Assembly (NCBI GenBank): GCA_949987565.1
Contig: OX465121.1
Span: forward strand, 6,218,774-6,282,773
Origin: Luidia sarsii
Taxonomy: Eukaryota > Echinodermata > Asteroidea > Paxillosida > Luidiidae
Reading direction: 5' to 3'
Length of the DNA stretch: 64,000 nucleotides
Notes under the pieces: generated by a model
Database searches by the model: none
Told to the model about the DNA's origin: nothing
What the model saw: only the letters and a program-made list of their open reading frames with translations
In this document: positions 47,301-59,000 of the stretch, piece by piece
Layout: the number at the start of each line of letters is the position of its first letter
Numbering within the stretch: position 1 is the first letter of the stretch
Position numbers and translations under genes: made by a program

Positions 47301-47442
47301 CATGATCGAACATGACCTCATTGTACAGATTCTGGGGCAAGTCATCGTCGAAGTCGGAGGCAGAGACGAAGGCAAACCAGGCAAGGCACAGCAGAAATGA
47401 CACAAAAAGTGCGGAAGTCAAGTTCCTTACTTGGACCGCCAT
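41318..47442 (-). CDS. TXNDC5: Thioredoxin domain-containing protein 5 (ERp46), complete
   Basis: ER protein disulfide isomerase. Nine exons: 47442-47258, 45870-45780, 44836-44672, 44388-44194, 43080-42994, 42682-42512, 42329-42253, 42073-41947, 41452-41318; phases are consistent and give 410 residues (human 432). A signal peptide ([18 protein letters not shown]) is followed by three thioredoxin domains with active sites CGHCKKLAP (about residue 63), CGHCKKMAG (185) and CGHCKRLAP (325). Each carries the second-Cys block ([29 protein letters not shown]) and a cis-Pro loop (GYPTL, GFPTL, GYPTL). A Pro/Lys/Glu linker separates domains 2 and 3. The ending KEEL is a KDEL-type ER retrieval signal. 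In domains 1 and 3 the intron falls inside the Trp codon just before CGHC; in domain 2 the motif is not split, so that intron was lost or never present. Confidence 0.97.
43300..43375 (+). repeat. tRNA-derived SINE copy
   Basis: Reads ccatctaagggctggatagc then tcagatggtgagaccactgg. Intronic in TXNDC5. Confidence 0.6.
45187..45765 (-). repeat. 22-bp tandem repeat with a 66-bp higher-order unit
   Basis: About 26 copies of actggccaccaatggccagt-like 22-mers, grouped in threes (gaccagtag, ggccggtag and ggtcagtag variants). It abuts the TXNDC5 exon at 45780-45870, in the intron downstream of it. The 66-base period keeps a frame open on the minus strand. Confidence 0.88.
46784..46970. mobile_element. 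Short element with 42-bp perfect inverted repeats
   Basis: Arms 46790-46831 and 46923-46964 are exact complements (gtggctgttgttacggcagt at the left outer end). Flanks share TTAATATTA on both sides, a possible target duplication. A loose fragment (gccgtaacaacagccactgc) is at about 46040-46060. Intronic in TXNDC5. Confidence 0.75.
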
Positions 47443-47796
47443 GTTTAATCGAGCAATGAAGGAACATGGTACCTGGACGACATTCCAGGTATCAATTTCG
47501 CTGAAATTTGGTACACGTTGATCAAGGAACCCGACTAATCATTGAAATGATTTTTCAACCACGAGAGGGCGCTCTTCAAACTCTAACTTGTTTCGCAATT
47601 CTTTCTATACTAACTCGATCGTTATTATCATAAAAATAATAGGTTATGACAATCCCCATAGAAAATATGTGACCCGGCACAGCATTATGGGGAATAACGC
47701 CCACTTTTGAGATTTTGATACTTTCTTATGATGTGAAAGAGTATACCATTAGCTTTCAAATGATATAAAAATTATTTTTTATTAAAACATTTAAAA

Positions 47797-48007
47797 TTAT
47801 TTTACATTGTACATGTACATGTACAAACATTGTACATGTACATGTACAATCATTGTGCATGTACAGTACATTGTACATGTACTAGACATGTGCATCGCAA
47901 CGTGTACACTGTACAGTACTCTACATGTAGTGTCCATCATGTACGCATGTAATGTACATGTATGATGTACATGTACAAGTACATGTACGTACATGTACAA
48001 GTACCGG
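47797..48007. repeat. GTACAT-rich low-complexity stretch
   Basis: Repeated TACATGTAC palindromes directly to the left of the third element copy. Confidence 0.8.
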
Positions 48008-49460
48008 TATAGACCCTTCTTACTGACGTCACGTTGCTACTAGAAACAGCGAGATCCGCCATCTTGTACACACATATGCTTTCGCTCGCACGTTTGTGTT
48101 CGTTTAACGTTACGTTAGTCATCATGGCGAATTCGAATGCTGCACGGTCGGCTTATTAGTTCTCTCGACATTCTCGGCTTTATTGCTGGAATAGATCCGT
48201 ACATAATTAACCCGCGACAACCATTTCGTCCATCTTTTTAGCGAAAGTGTTCGAGTTGCGTCACCTTCTCTTGTCAGTACAGTGGGTAAACGATAAAAAA
48301 TATTTCTTATCACGATCCCCCTGCATCCACAGCCAAGGACAGCGCAAAAGTTAATAATCTTTCAACAAAACAAGTACCTCCAGTCCATGATACAACCACG
48401 GAGGAATAAAAAGAGATTTCTCCATGGCACAACTAGTAATACTATAGTATTACTATACTATAGTAAAATGATATTTACAAAAAACGTAAACAAGAGCTGT
48501 TTTTGAAAGACCGAAACAACTAAGAAAAAAAATTGAATAGGAAAACAAAACAGAACGAAGACAAGAGCCGTTTCGGAAGACCGAAATAGATGGACAAAAA
48601 AGGGGAGAAAAAACAAAATGTATAGAAAAAAAATGAAAACAAAAGCTGTTTCGGAAGACCAAACAGCTAAAAATGAATAGAAAAAACAAACACGAAACAC
48701 TTAAAAAATCAAAGTTTGCGAGAAAAAAAGTTATGCGGTGTCAGACCAAGCTTTCAGATCCCCGGGACCTCCAGGGTTGTCCCGTGTGCACGGATCTATT
48801 AGAGCTCTTAAGGCCTCGGTACCGGTCCACCGCACGTCCTTCCCTGCCCATCCATATAGGCCCGTAGACCCACGCGCCATGTGAGGGAGGAAACACAGCG
48901 GCCCCTAGACCTTGGCCGCCGAGTCGACCAAATGCTTGTGTCCCTTTACGAAGGCGCGAACCTGGATTATGAGGACAGTCCCAGCATCACAGCGGCACAT
49001 CTAGATGCGCCACATGCGACGTTGGTGTTTGCGGGAGTTTTTTAAACACCTTATACCGCACTATAGTGCTGAGAAAAAAAAGTGAAAAATACCCCCGGGA
49101 TCGAACCACGAACCTACACGTTGGCAGGCGAGCGTCTTTCACACAAGGCCACTTGTGTTACGCAACAGCTACGGACATCTTATACATCTTAGCGAACCCG
49201 ATTAAAATTACGGGGCATGGCCGTTGGCGGCGGTCTTTTGGATTTCGTCGCGAGTAAAGGGTGCAGCACACTAAAATACTTCCGTAAGCCATAATTATTA
49301 TGCATGGCGCAGTGCAATGGCATGCATGTACAAAATTGTTCAAGTGAAAATGTTAGTGAGGTTTGACGTGAAAATCATGTCATGTCAGTTAAATTTTACC
49401 TTTAATATTGTCGATTCTAAACTCAAGCAAAGTTTCAACCTGAAGCAACATGTACAATAC
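48008..49460 (+). mobile_element. Third copy of the composite THAP-type element, internally deleted
   Basis: Starts with TATAGACCCTTCTTACTG at 48008 and follows the 18.8-kb arm, but skips from about 48470 straight into the gtttcggaagaccg repeat region, so it has one tRNA-like unit. It extends past the arm ends to about 49460. Confidence 0.75.
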
Positions 49461-51308
49461 GATAACTCTTCCCAGTTCAAATAATGCAGCTTCAATGTCA
49501 AGTGACGCATTACACTGACACATTATTATTGAAGACCACCCGAAGCTGATGATCATTGATCAAACGGTACAAATTCGGATATCATAATTATAGATTGAGG
49601 GAAGCAGCAAATTGAATGGTTGACAAAAATCGTGTTCTAAACCGCAAGGGGAAAACCACAATTTTACACCCATGTTACGTGGCAGCTGATAAAGTGACAG
49701 GAACGAGTTCTTTCCAAGCAGGTACCTTTAAATTCATGTCACGTGAATTGTGCTCAAAGTAACAATTTTTTATAAAATATATTGACCTCATAATTATTTG
49801 GACTCTTGTTATCATTTCCAACATAATGAAGATGAAAAAATTAATACGATTTCTATTCCGTTCTCCTTTCTTAACCAAAGTTCAGAACTCTCAGTTATTC
49901 ATAAGCGCAATACAGTTGTCAAAAAAGTGTATACCTATGGCTTCGTTAAAGCAACGTAACTTGACACCTGCTGATCGACGTCATTATTTCCAATTACTGC
50001 CAGGACCGTCTGTGTACGGTCTTCTAAGAATCAGGACCCAATTTCATAGAGCCGCGTAAGCGTGAAAATCTGCTAAGCAGGAAAAGTCTTCCTTGTGTAA
50101 GCAGGATTACAAACCGCACCGCGATGTGATGTCAATTGCTTTTGGCTTGTATTCCACTCTTCTTTACTAAGAAGGAAACGAAAGTCAAAGTTTGGGTTGG
50201 CAAGGTGATCCTACGAACCCTGACTTTATGTGCTTCAGCAGATTTTGGCGCTTAAGCGGTTCTATGAAATTGGCCCCAGATGTAATGAACTACCAAAAAG
50301 ATGTCAGAAACTGCGGAAATACCAAAATCGAAAACGTGTACAAAACCTATAAGGGAAACCATGCCTCTTTGAATTGACGTAACTTAATACCTGAAGACGT
50401 CATCATTATTTTTTCATGAACTTTCTCTCTTTATGAAAATCGTACGTCAGTGACTCATAGGTAATTGTTTTTAACATCCAATGAGATAACGTGACGTAAC
50501 TCGACACCAGATGACGTCATCTTTTCAATTTTCTTTTTCGATTCAAATTGAAACAATATTTATAATAGTCAATCAGTGCCAACTTCAGTGGTAGTTCAGT
50601 GCCTCATTAATATTCATGAGATGGCAATTTTTTGATAAACATTTTCCCGAATCAGTTACAGTGAAAAATCTAAACTAAAATGATCGTAAACTTTTGCTAA
50701 TAATGGAGTTTGAAATGTACCCCTTTAAGATCTCATGGGCATGATGGATAGCTCAGTTGGTGAGAGTGATGACACAGTTCTTGGTCCATTCACAGTTTTC
50801 TTTGCCATTCCCAGTTAGTTTTGTCTTGGATATTATGGTCCAAGCTAAATTTTCGGTACAGCCACAAGAACCCAGAGACTTTTCAGTATGGAACTGAATT
50901 GTTCGCATCCAAAGTCAGCTAACTTACTTCGGGGATCTGGCACGTACCATTATTGTTATGGGTCATTAATTTTGCGTGTAGGGCGCCCTCTATCGGTGAT
51001 CCTTTAGCTCGGTTGCCTGAACGCTGCCAACTGCTGCAGTGCTCAAAGGCACTGAGCTTGTCAATCTTAAAAATATTATTGTATCATTGTTCATGTATTA
51101 TGGCGTTGATCAAGGGGCGATAATTATAACAATTAATGTGAAATTCCATTTGCGATGTGCACTTCCAAAACAAATTGATTTAAGACAAACAAATCATCTA
51201 TACCTGAAAACTGTCCGCTAAATGACCGTAATGTCCTTAATTAAAGGTTTAGGCTCGGGCTTAGGCATAGGCTTATAGTATCACAGGTATCTACTACAAA
51301 ACAAGCGC
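49461..51308. other. Noncoding sequence between two mobile-element copies
   Basis: AT-rich, with no gene seen. A degenerate tRNA-like stretch (gatggatagctcagttgg) lies at about 50745-50765. TXNDC5 and the SEA gene are transcribed away from each other on either side. Confidence 0.4.
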
Positions 51309-51932
51309 TATAGACCCTTCTTACTGACGTCACGTTGCTACTAGAAACATCGAGATCCGCCATCTTGGAGTACATACATACGCTTTCGCTCGCACGTTTG
51401 TGTTCGTTTAACGTTACGTTAGTCATCATGGCGAATTCGAATGCTTCACGGTCGGCTTATTACAGTTCTTTCGACCTTCTCGGCTTTATTGCTGAAATAG
51501 ATCCGTACACAATTAACCCGCGACAACCATTTCGTCCATCTTTTTAGCGAAAGTGTACGAGTTGCGTCACCTTCTCTTGTCAGTACAGCGGGTAAACGAT
51601 AAAAAGATTTCTTATCACGATCCCCCTGCTTCCACAGCCAAGGACAGCGCAAAAGTTAATCATCTTTCAACAAAACAAGTACCTCCAATCCATGGTACAA
51701 CCACGGAGGAATAATCAGAGATTCCTCCATGGCACAACTAGTAATTAATACTAGTAAAAAGTAGCAGTAGTAGTAAAAGTACAACTACGACGAGTTCAAA
51801 AGTTGCCGCCGTGCATGTGGAGTTGTTTGTATGCACAGCTGACTTAGTAACGGCGGTGACGTGGTCATGTGCGTAATCCAAGATGGCCGATAAACAAAAC
51901 CGTGACGTCATCGAAGACGCGTCTATAGGTAC
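51309..51932 (+). mobile_element. Solo short form of the THAP-type element, about 624 bp
   Basis: Both ends are present: TATAGACCCTTCTTACTGAC at the left, and a right end whose complement is TATAGACGCGTCTTCGATGA. Inverted-repeat similarity runs about 65 bases, including TGACGTCACG and CCATCTTGGA. It carries the broken THAP frame on the minus strand. No matching target duplication is obvious. Confidence 0.75.
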
Positions 51933-51935
51933 ATA

Positions 51936-52100
51936 CCGTGCATGTGCATGTACACTTACTGTACATGTACACATGTACATGTACATGTACACATGTACCG
52001 TACGTGCAATGTACTACTACGTACAGTATACTACATGTATAAGTACAGTCTACATGCACGATGTAAATGTACATGTACATACAGTGAACTCGATCGCATA
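51936..52100. repeat. GTACAT-rich low-complexity stretch
   Basis: The same palindromic sequence type, directly to the right of the solo element copy. Confidence 0.8.
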
Positions 52101-53062
52101 GTACTGTACACGACGTGTACAAATTGGTGATCAAATCGACCCATAAATCTTTCTCGGAAGTAATAATTATTAGGCCAACAATTATTTTGCAAAACTGATT
52201 AGTGCTTACTGACAGGACCTTCCTCAAAGACAGAGTCGGCATTTGCGAAAGGTGCTGCTAGGATCGAAACCTCAGGCCCTCCTATTTTATTATATTTCCA
52301 GGAATTGGGTCATCCTCTATTGAACATAGATCAGTTGTGAGGAAGATATATTGCGTTTGGGAGTTTAACTCCTTTAACGCTAGGGTGCCTATAAGACAAA
52401 GTGGTGGGGAGTGTCAGTGCTAAAAAAATGTCGAGGTCGTGACCCCATTTGGAAGAAAGTTGACGGGTCAACGCTAATAGCCTTCCCTCCTCGCGGGTCA
52501 CGGGGTCATGGTGGGTTGCTGACTTCAGAATCTCAGCTTTGAAATATTGTCTGCCAGAGTTGACGTGACGTGACGTGAACTAATAACACGCGGACGCGCG
52601 CAGCCGGCCAATAAAGAACGCACGCGCTTCATTTGCATACGAAGTTTTCTGCGCAGCTCACGAATGGCTGTCGTCACGGATTTTCCGACCAATGGTCTTT
52701 CGCAAATCTCGGGGTTGACGCTGTATCCACCTCGTTCCTGAGTGGCGCTTGTTTCCATAGGCGGCGTGTGGAGCCGTGAACGCGGTAGGAGGTTGTGACT
52801 CCGAGTCGCGGCATAGTTTCCACGGCACGGATCAGTTAGTTTGTCGGTTCAGTTGAGGCGAATACCGAGCGAGGAACCTTGAGGGGAGGAGATTCCAGTG
52901 AGGGTCAGCTAGAGACCTGGGCAGCGCCTGGCCCTCTGGGAACGCAGAGGTTGAGAGCAGCTACGCATTGCCCGAACGAAGGACAAACCACGTCTCAAGT
53001 TGGAGCTTTTCGAAGACGTTTCCTTTCGACTGGGGCAAACACTGGACGTTACTTATAGAGCC

Positions 53063-56000
53063 ATGGACGAGAAAATGGAGGTAAGAAATCAGAACCACTT
53101 TCTTCCTAAGCCCAAGGATGATCACTAACCTTTCTAAAATGATCAACAAGGGGGCCAGAACAAGATTTCTAGTGGCCAAGTGGAGGTTTTGATTGTCCAG
53201 AACTTTATGAAGGCTTTGGATATAAGAACTTAGTGCAGTCACTTTTAATATTTGTCTGTGATGTTTGGTTGACAAGCAAGGACACTGTGGCATTATTTCA
53301 CTCGCTATTAGATTCTGTCATTAGAATGCCGAGCCTTGCCATTACATTACACCTAAATATTTCCTGGAAAGAGTCCGGATAGAGACAAACAGTACTTGGT
53401 GGGGACGCTTCGATCGGGTTAATTCCAGAAAAAAAAACCAGAATACGCAGGATTTGAATGGCCACTTGCAACTGGCTCACTGTTATAATAATTATCGGAG
53501 TCAGGAAGCTTTTTATCGCTGCCTATGAGTTCGGAAAAGAAATACTGGCATGTGGTGAATAAATCAGGGTGGATTTAGTCGCTGAAATCTTGACAAGATG
53601 TTTCCAAGGAAACTTCGTGTAAAATCGTCATTATGTTTTGAGAAGGAAAGAGGAATATCTATGAGTTGCCATGGTAATCTGCGGACTGGATTGAATTTGT
53701 ATAATGATTATTTCACAGCCTTTTGAAATCCGAATTCTCACAATCAGAACGGGGAAGGCTTTACTGAGAATTGAGAAGAGTCGTCGATGGAAAAGGACCC
53801 CACAACTCCTTATTTTCAAATCTGAGTATGAAGACAATGATTGACAGGCTCACCCAGGTTAAGGGATAGTCAAGTCGCACGTGCGATCTACTCAAGAACT
53901 CTGATGAGTGAAATATAAAAGTCACGGGTATATTCCAATATCATGCATCAGGTCCTCAGAGAGACAGGAAAGGTGGGCGGATTTTAGCAGGTCAATCTTT
54001 TCGTCAAGACAAATGTGACCCTCAAGACGAAATGCAGACAAACCTGTGGCACTTAAGACAGTCTTGTGTCTGATCATTAGAATGGATGATGAAGACTGAC
54101 ATCTAAACGCAGTAGAACTACGGTAGGAATTCCTGTTCCCATGCGGAGTTGCCAAATTGGTGAATTTCATCGACTGTATACTGGCTCCATGTACAGCCTG
54201 GTGCAGTGTTATGCGTTGGGCAAGCGCCCAGTTGCCTTAGGCTCTGTGCAGCGTGAATTATCCAATTTACTCGGCCGGGGCAGCGCGCCGCAGAGACCCA
54301 CGACCGACCGGACCGATTCACGCTGATCGGATTTCTCCGCGGTCAGCCTTATCGCTCTTGAACTCGAGTCGGGTTTGTTTTGGGTGGATTCCGATAAGGT
54401 TCGTCAACAAAAAAACAACCAACCTTTATGTATTTTCGCTTTCTGTTGTTTTCATTCATTTTCTAGGCCTATTCAAATAATTCTTTCTGAATAGGCCTAT
54501 CATTAATTGAAAAATAATGGTTTGTTTTCTATACTAGAAAATTTAAGGAGTCGGGAGTTGCTGGTTTTTTCTTCAACTACAAGCTTTTAAAAACACTTAC
54601 TCTTCCTGAGGAGAACAAAAAGGTCTTCAAGGCCCCATTATTTTATGGGGCAATTTGGACAAAGAAACTGACAAACGCAGCCCCAAACCCCCATCAGATG
54701 AAGCACGGAGCATGTGTATTCTGCACACTGTGGTATAATTTCGGGAGATCAAACGATAACGGATCCAGTAAGGTCCGTGCCATGTCATAATGTCAAAATA
54801 AGACACCGTAAATTGTCTCTATTTTTCTTCCGTGAAGCCTGGCAACCACACCGCCGGCGGCTGTTTCCTGCAACCATGAGGACCCAAGCAATGGTTGCAA
54901 TCGCCTCAACCGCGTTGTTGTTGAGCAAGCAGGAAACAAAACAAATCGATAGTACACGCAACAGTCATCTATGGGCTTGTGTTTGTTTTCAGTGTCTACA
55001 GCAGACTAAAGCTAGTTCCTTATTTTAAATAAAATCATGTTTCTAAAGTAAATATTATTCGTAGAATGATGTCTTTCGTCTTATTTTAAAGAGTTAGAGG
55101 GGAAGGTGATGGCAACTTTCCAACAGCGGTCACGTGAGGAAGGGCTTTCGGTTTCAAAATCAAGGCGTGGTTGGGCGTGTAGATATCTAGTCTAGTACAC
55201 TGTAACATCTATCTTGTAATGCCGCTCGGCAAATTGAAAAATAATGCACTGTTGCTTCATTGCAATCTTGCAACCGATTGACTGCTCAGTGGGCTTTTGT
55301 TTTTTCTTACTGAGCTTGAGAGATGTAGCCTAGACAATCTGCCTGCCTGGTCCGTGGTTGTTGGATCTGGACGAGGACATTCAAGGAGACGGGTACTAGG
55401 GGAAGGAAAAGCCATTTCATATTGAGCAATCACAGACATGAATGGCGCAACTGCATGGCTTTCTTTTTTTTTCGGGAAACTTGAGCCTAGTTTGTTTTGA
55501 AAAGATTCACCATCGTAAAGAATCCCCAAGAGACGCAGGAGTGGAATTCCCTCTTTTCAGCATCCAATCGGTTTCGACCCTCCCCCATGTCAGACAATCC
55601 ATGAATCAAAACACGGTATGAGCGCCATATGAACGAACATCGGCTGCACAAAATGCTCCCATCAAACCTCCAAGTTTCCATCCAAAAAAAAAAAAACGAT
55701 GTGGGGGGAGTATTTTTTTTAAGGATCCCCGAAGAAATCGCCATCAGAAGTCCGGCACCAGCTCGTATCTTACATGGGGTATATAGGGCCTAGATCTTAC
55801 AGGGAGGGGGTGGGGGGGGGGGCTGGCCGAGATACCACGGTGGGCCCAACTTGAAGACCTCGGTGTCGGCACGATCTCGTCAGAGGTCGTCGCTGACATA
55901 AAAAGGCCCGATGACTGTCCTGCCCTACAGTTAACGGTGGGGTATAAATCACGCGGTGTATCGGCCACCGTTATACTCCCTGATGGCAATGGCATCGGAT

Positions 56001-59000
56001 TCTATTCTCTCTCCGGATTGGCATATTATGGGTAAAAGACCGCCTTGAGGAGAGACTAGGCACGGGCCTATTAACCATTCCCACACAAAAAAAGAAACCC
56101 GAATAAAAAGAAATGTAGCGGTTAGTGAATAGGTCTTAAGGCTTTGCGTGGTGGGTGAAACAATAATATAGGAGGGTTTGCGGTGACACCATGTAATTAT
56201 TATGTATAAGGTTTCTTAAAGAAGAGGTACATGGTTCTCTAGAGAACCATACCTGTAGCTGTTATGAATTAATTAAGAAGTAGAAAATCCATATATTCAG
56301 TCCTATACTCGGATAGGCCCAATAAGTTATGGCTAATTATCACCAGCATCCAGCATTGGTACCCACGTCGCATCAGGGAAGCCATCGAGATACACCGGCA
56401 TAACACTGTCCCCCAAGACATAGGTGTTAACATCAGCGACATCTGCCGCCCTATCCTCAAACCCCCCGGTCTGCTGGGTCTCCTATACCCTAGGACAACT
56501 AGGCCCCCCTCCCACTAGTTTCCCCCTCGGTTACAGTTGTTCACTCCCCTAGCAGTCCACCACTTATGACACACATGAGTGAACACACACACAGTACACC
56601 CAAAACTAGGATCCTGTGCAGCATCCCTTGTTCCCGCCTTTACATTTCCCGCCTTCACCCTCCATTGAGCTAATCCCCTCACCAGGATCCCTCTCCACAC
56701 TACATAAGCCCCACTCCCAGTTGGAATCCAGCATTCTCCTGAAGACGAGCAGAGTATACTGTTCGAAACGTCGAGTTCCTCCGGTTCTTTTCAGAACCAC
56801 ACTTACTCACAAAAGAAAATTTACATGGTGTCTCCGCAAACCTATTTATCCTCAAGTTATGGCTTCATGGATTTTTGTTTTCAGCTACAATATTTCAACA
56901 AACTTTTTTTTCTTCCAGTCCCATCGACTTTTTTTTCCCAAACCGGACTACTTGGAGAAATGTTCTATCTCCGTCTTTATATAATTATGAAAGGGATGTG
57001 TGAGACAACTCAAACCGAACGCATGCATCGTCTTGAAGCACAAGTCAGAAGTCGCGTATAGGCACAACCCCTTTAAAGTAGCAGGGGTCAAAGAGTCTGA
57101 GCATTGCCGGTGCTTTTAAGGGGAATCCCAAAGGGGTTGTAAAGCATGTTGAGTAATACTTAGACGTCATTATGACCAACATTGTTTAAACAATAACAAC
57201 TCGAGGTATTACGGGTCTATAAATACCCAACTATTGGAATGTCTTGGTCAATGTCAGTCGCCAACACAATTCCAGATCCATCGTGAATCTCTGAAGAAAT
57301 TAGTTGAAAGCGTTGGGAAAACGATCAACAATTCTGGGAGGAACATTCTTTACGGAGAAGCAGCGTGGGCGAGGGGGATATCCCGACCGTGCCAAGGCGC
57401 TCCCTGTCGGCTGCGACCCAGGTGCAAGATACGGTCACTGATCCCGGATCCCATAACCATTTCTCCCCCCTCAACCCCCTGGCTGTACTTGGTCCCCTAT
57501 AGCATACAGTCCCCGAACAAAACAAGAAAAAACTCTCGGAAAGTGTCTGCCCAATAGTCTCAGAATGACGGGGTCGACTCAGAAGCCAAGCGGAATTTGT
57601 CAGCTCTTTAATTGAATACGTGCCTCAATGAAATGGCAATGAGATAACAGCTTTCACTTATGACACTGTGGGTTGTTAGAGGGATGCAGCTGCAATTTTC
57701 TAATTTTCACTTTCTAAAGGTGTGATTCAATGCTGAAATATTAGAATCATTCGGGTTATATTCATTTCTTTCCGAGCTCCTGATAGGCCTATAGCTAATT
57801 TTACGAGACGAAGACAATAATTTTGCTCAACTTCAGCGATCATTTGCCAAGTAGTGCAGTGCGGCTGAGAGTAACACACGACTCTGTGGAAAATGGATAC
57901 AGCCACTTGTTCGCGGCTTCCTATAGACTCGCGTGTAATTTGAAGACGTAGCCAATAATTATTGAAAAGACAGTAGAGTAACTTACAGTGGAGTATAGGA
58001 GACGTTCAGGAACCAGACCGTGAAGAGTGCATTCACTCCGGAGAAACCTGTGTACACTAGAACAAAATAATACGTCCATGTCAGTCACATCATACATAAA
58101 ATGTATCTAATCTCAGAGGGTCAAAGGTCAACCTACAGAGAGGCTTGGGGACTGGTGAGAGCTTGGGAGTGACGTGGGGTTAAGAAATTGCAATGTTATT
58201 GGGGGTGTCAGTGATATGTTACCATGGAAACAATAAACAAACCAAGAGTCATACATCCGTGTGGGATGGCGTGACCTTTTCTATCCCTTTTCATTTTTAT
58301 CTTTAAACTTGTTACGTTGTTCACTAGTTTTCATATTTTCCTCATAATGATCTAAGAATTTCTCCCAAGAATTTTAACAAAGTAACTTTGGTCTGGGTGT
58401 TTTTCTTGTATTAATAAAAACGACGTTTCCTCGAAAATGGACGAACAAGTTTTAGGTGATTCCACAACTACAGTATAAATATTTGTCTGAGAAAATTGTA
58501 GTTGTAATACGCCAGCAGACGCTTCCAGAAATTAGCTCCTTGGAAAAAGGCTAGCTACCCTTTTAGAGTAAAAGTGTTTGTCGACGAGGAACACAAAATC
58601 CCTGATGTAAATCATGGTCCCGTGTGATTCAATCTTCGTAACATTTGTTCAGGGTTTATTTTTGGCTGATTTCCCATCGATAGCTTGCAGTGGAATGCCA
58701 GTAATGTTGTGTTATGGTTAGGACAGATCGGTGTTTAGGGGAAAGACGATCACATTTAAGAGGCATGTTACTAATTCTGCCCCAAGGAAAATTTGTGGCG
58801 GTTTATCTCGGCGAGACATGGCACTGCCCACACCTCCTACATTAATTTTGTCTGTGTTCTGCATCTGTCAGGTACGTGGTTGCTCACCTCAGTGAGACAC
58901 AGTATTGCCACCACCTTTTACATTTGTCTGTCTGGGTCTGTCAGGTTGTGGGTCATGTGAGACAAGGCATTTCCACCACTTTTTACATTTGTCTGTCTGT

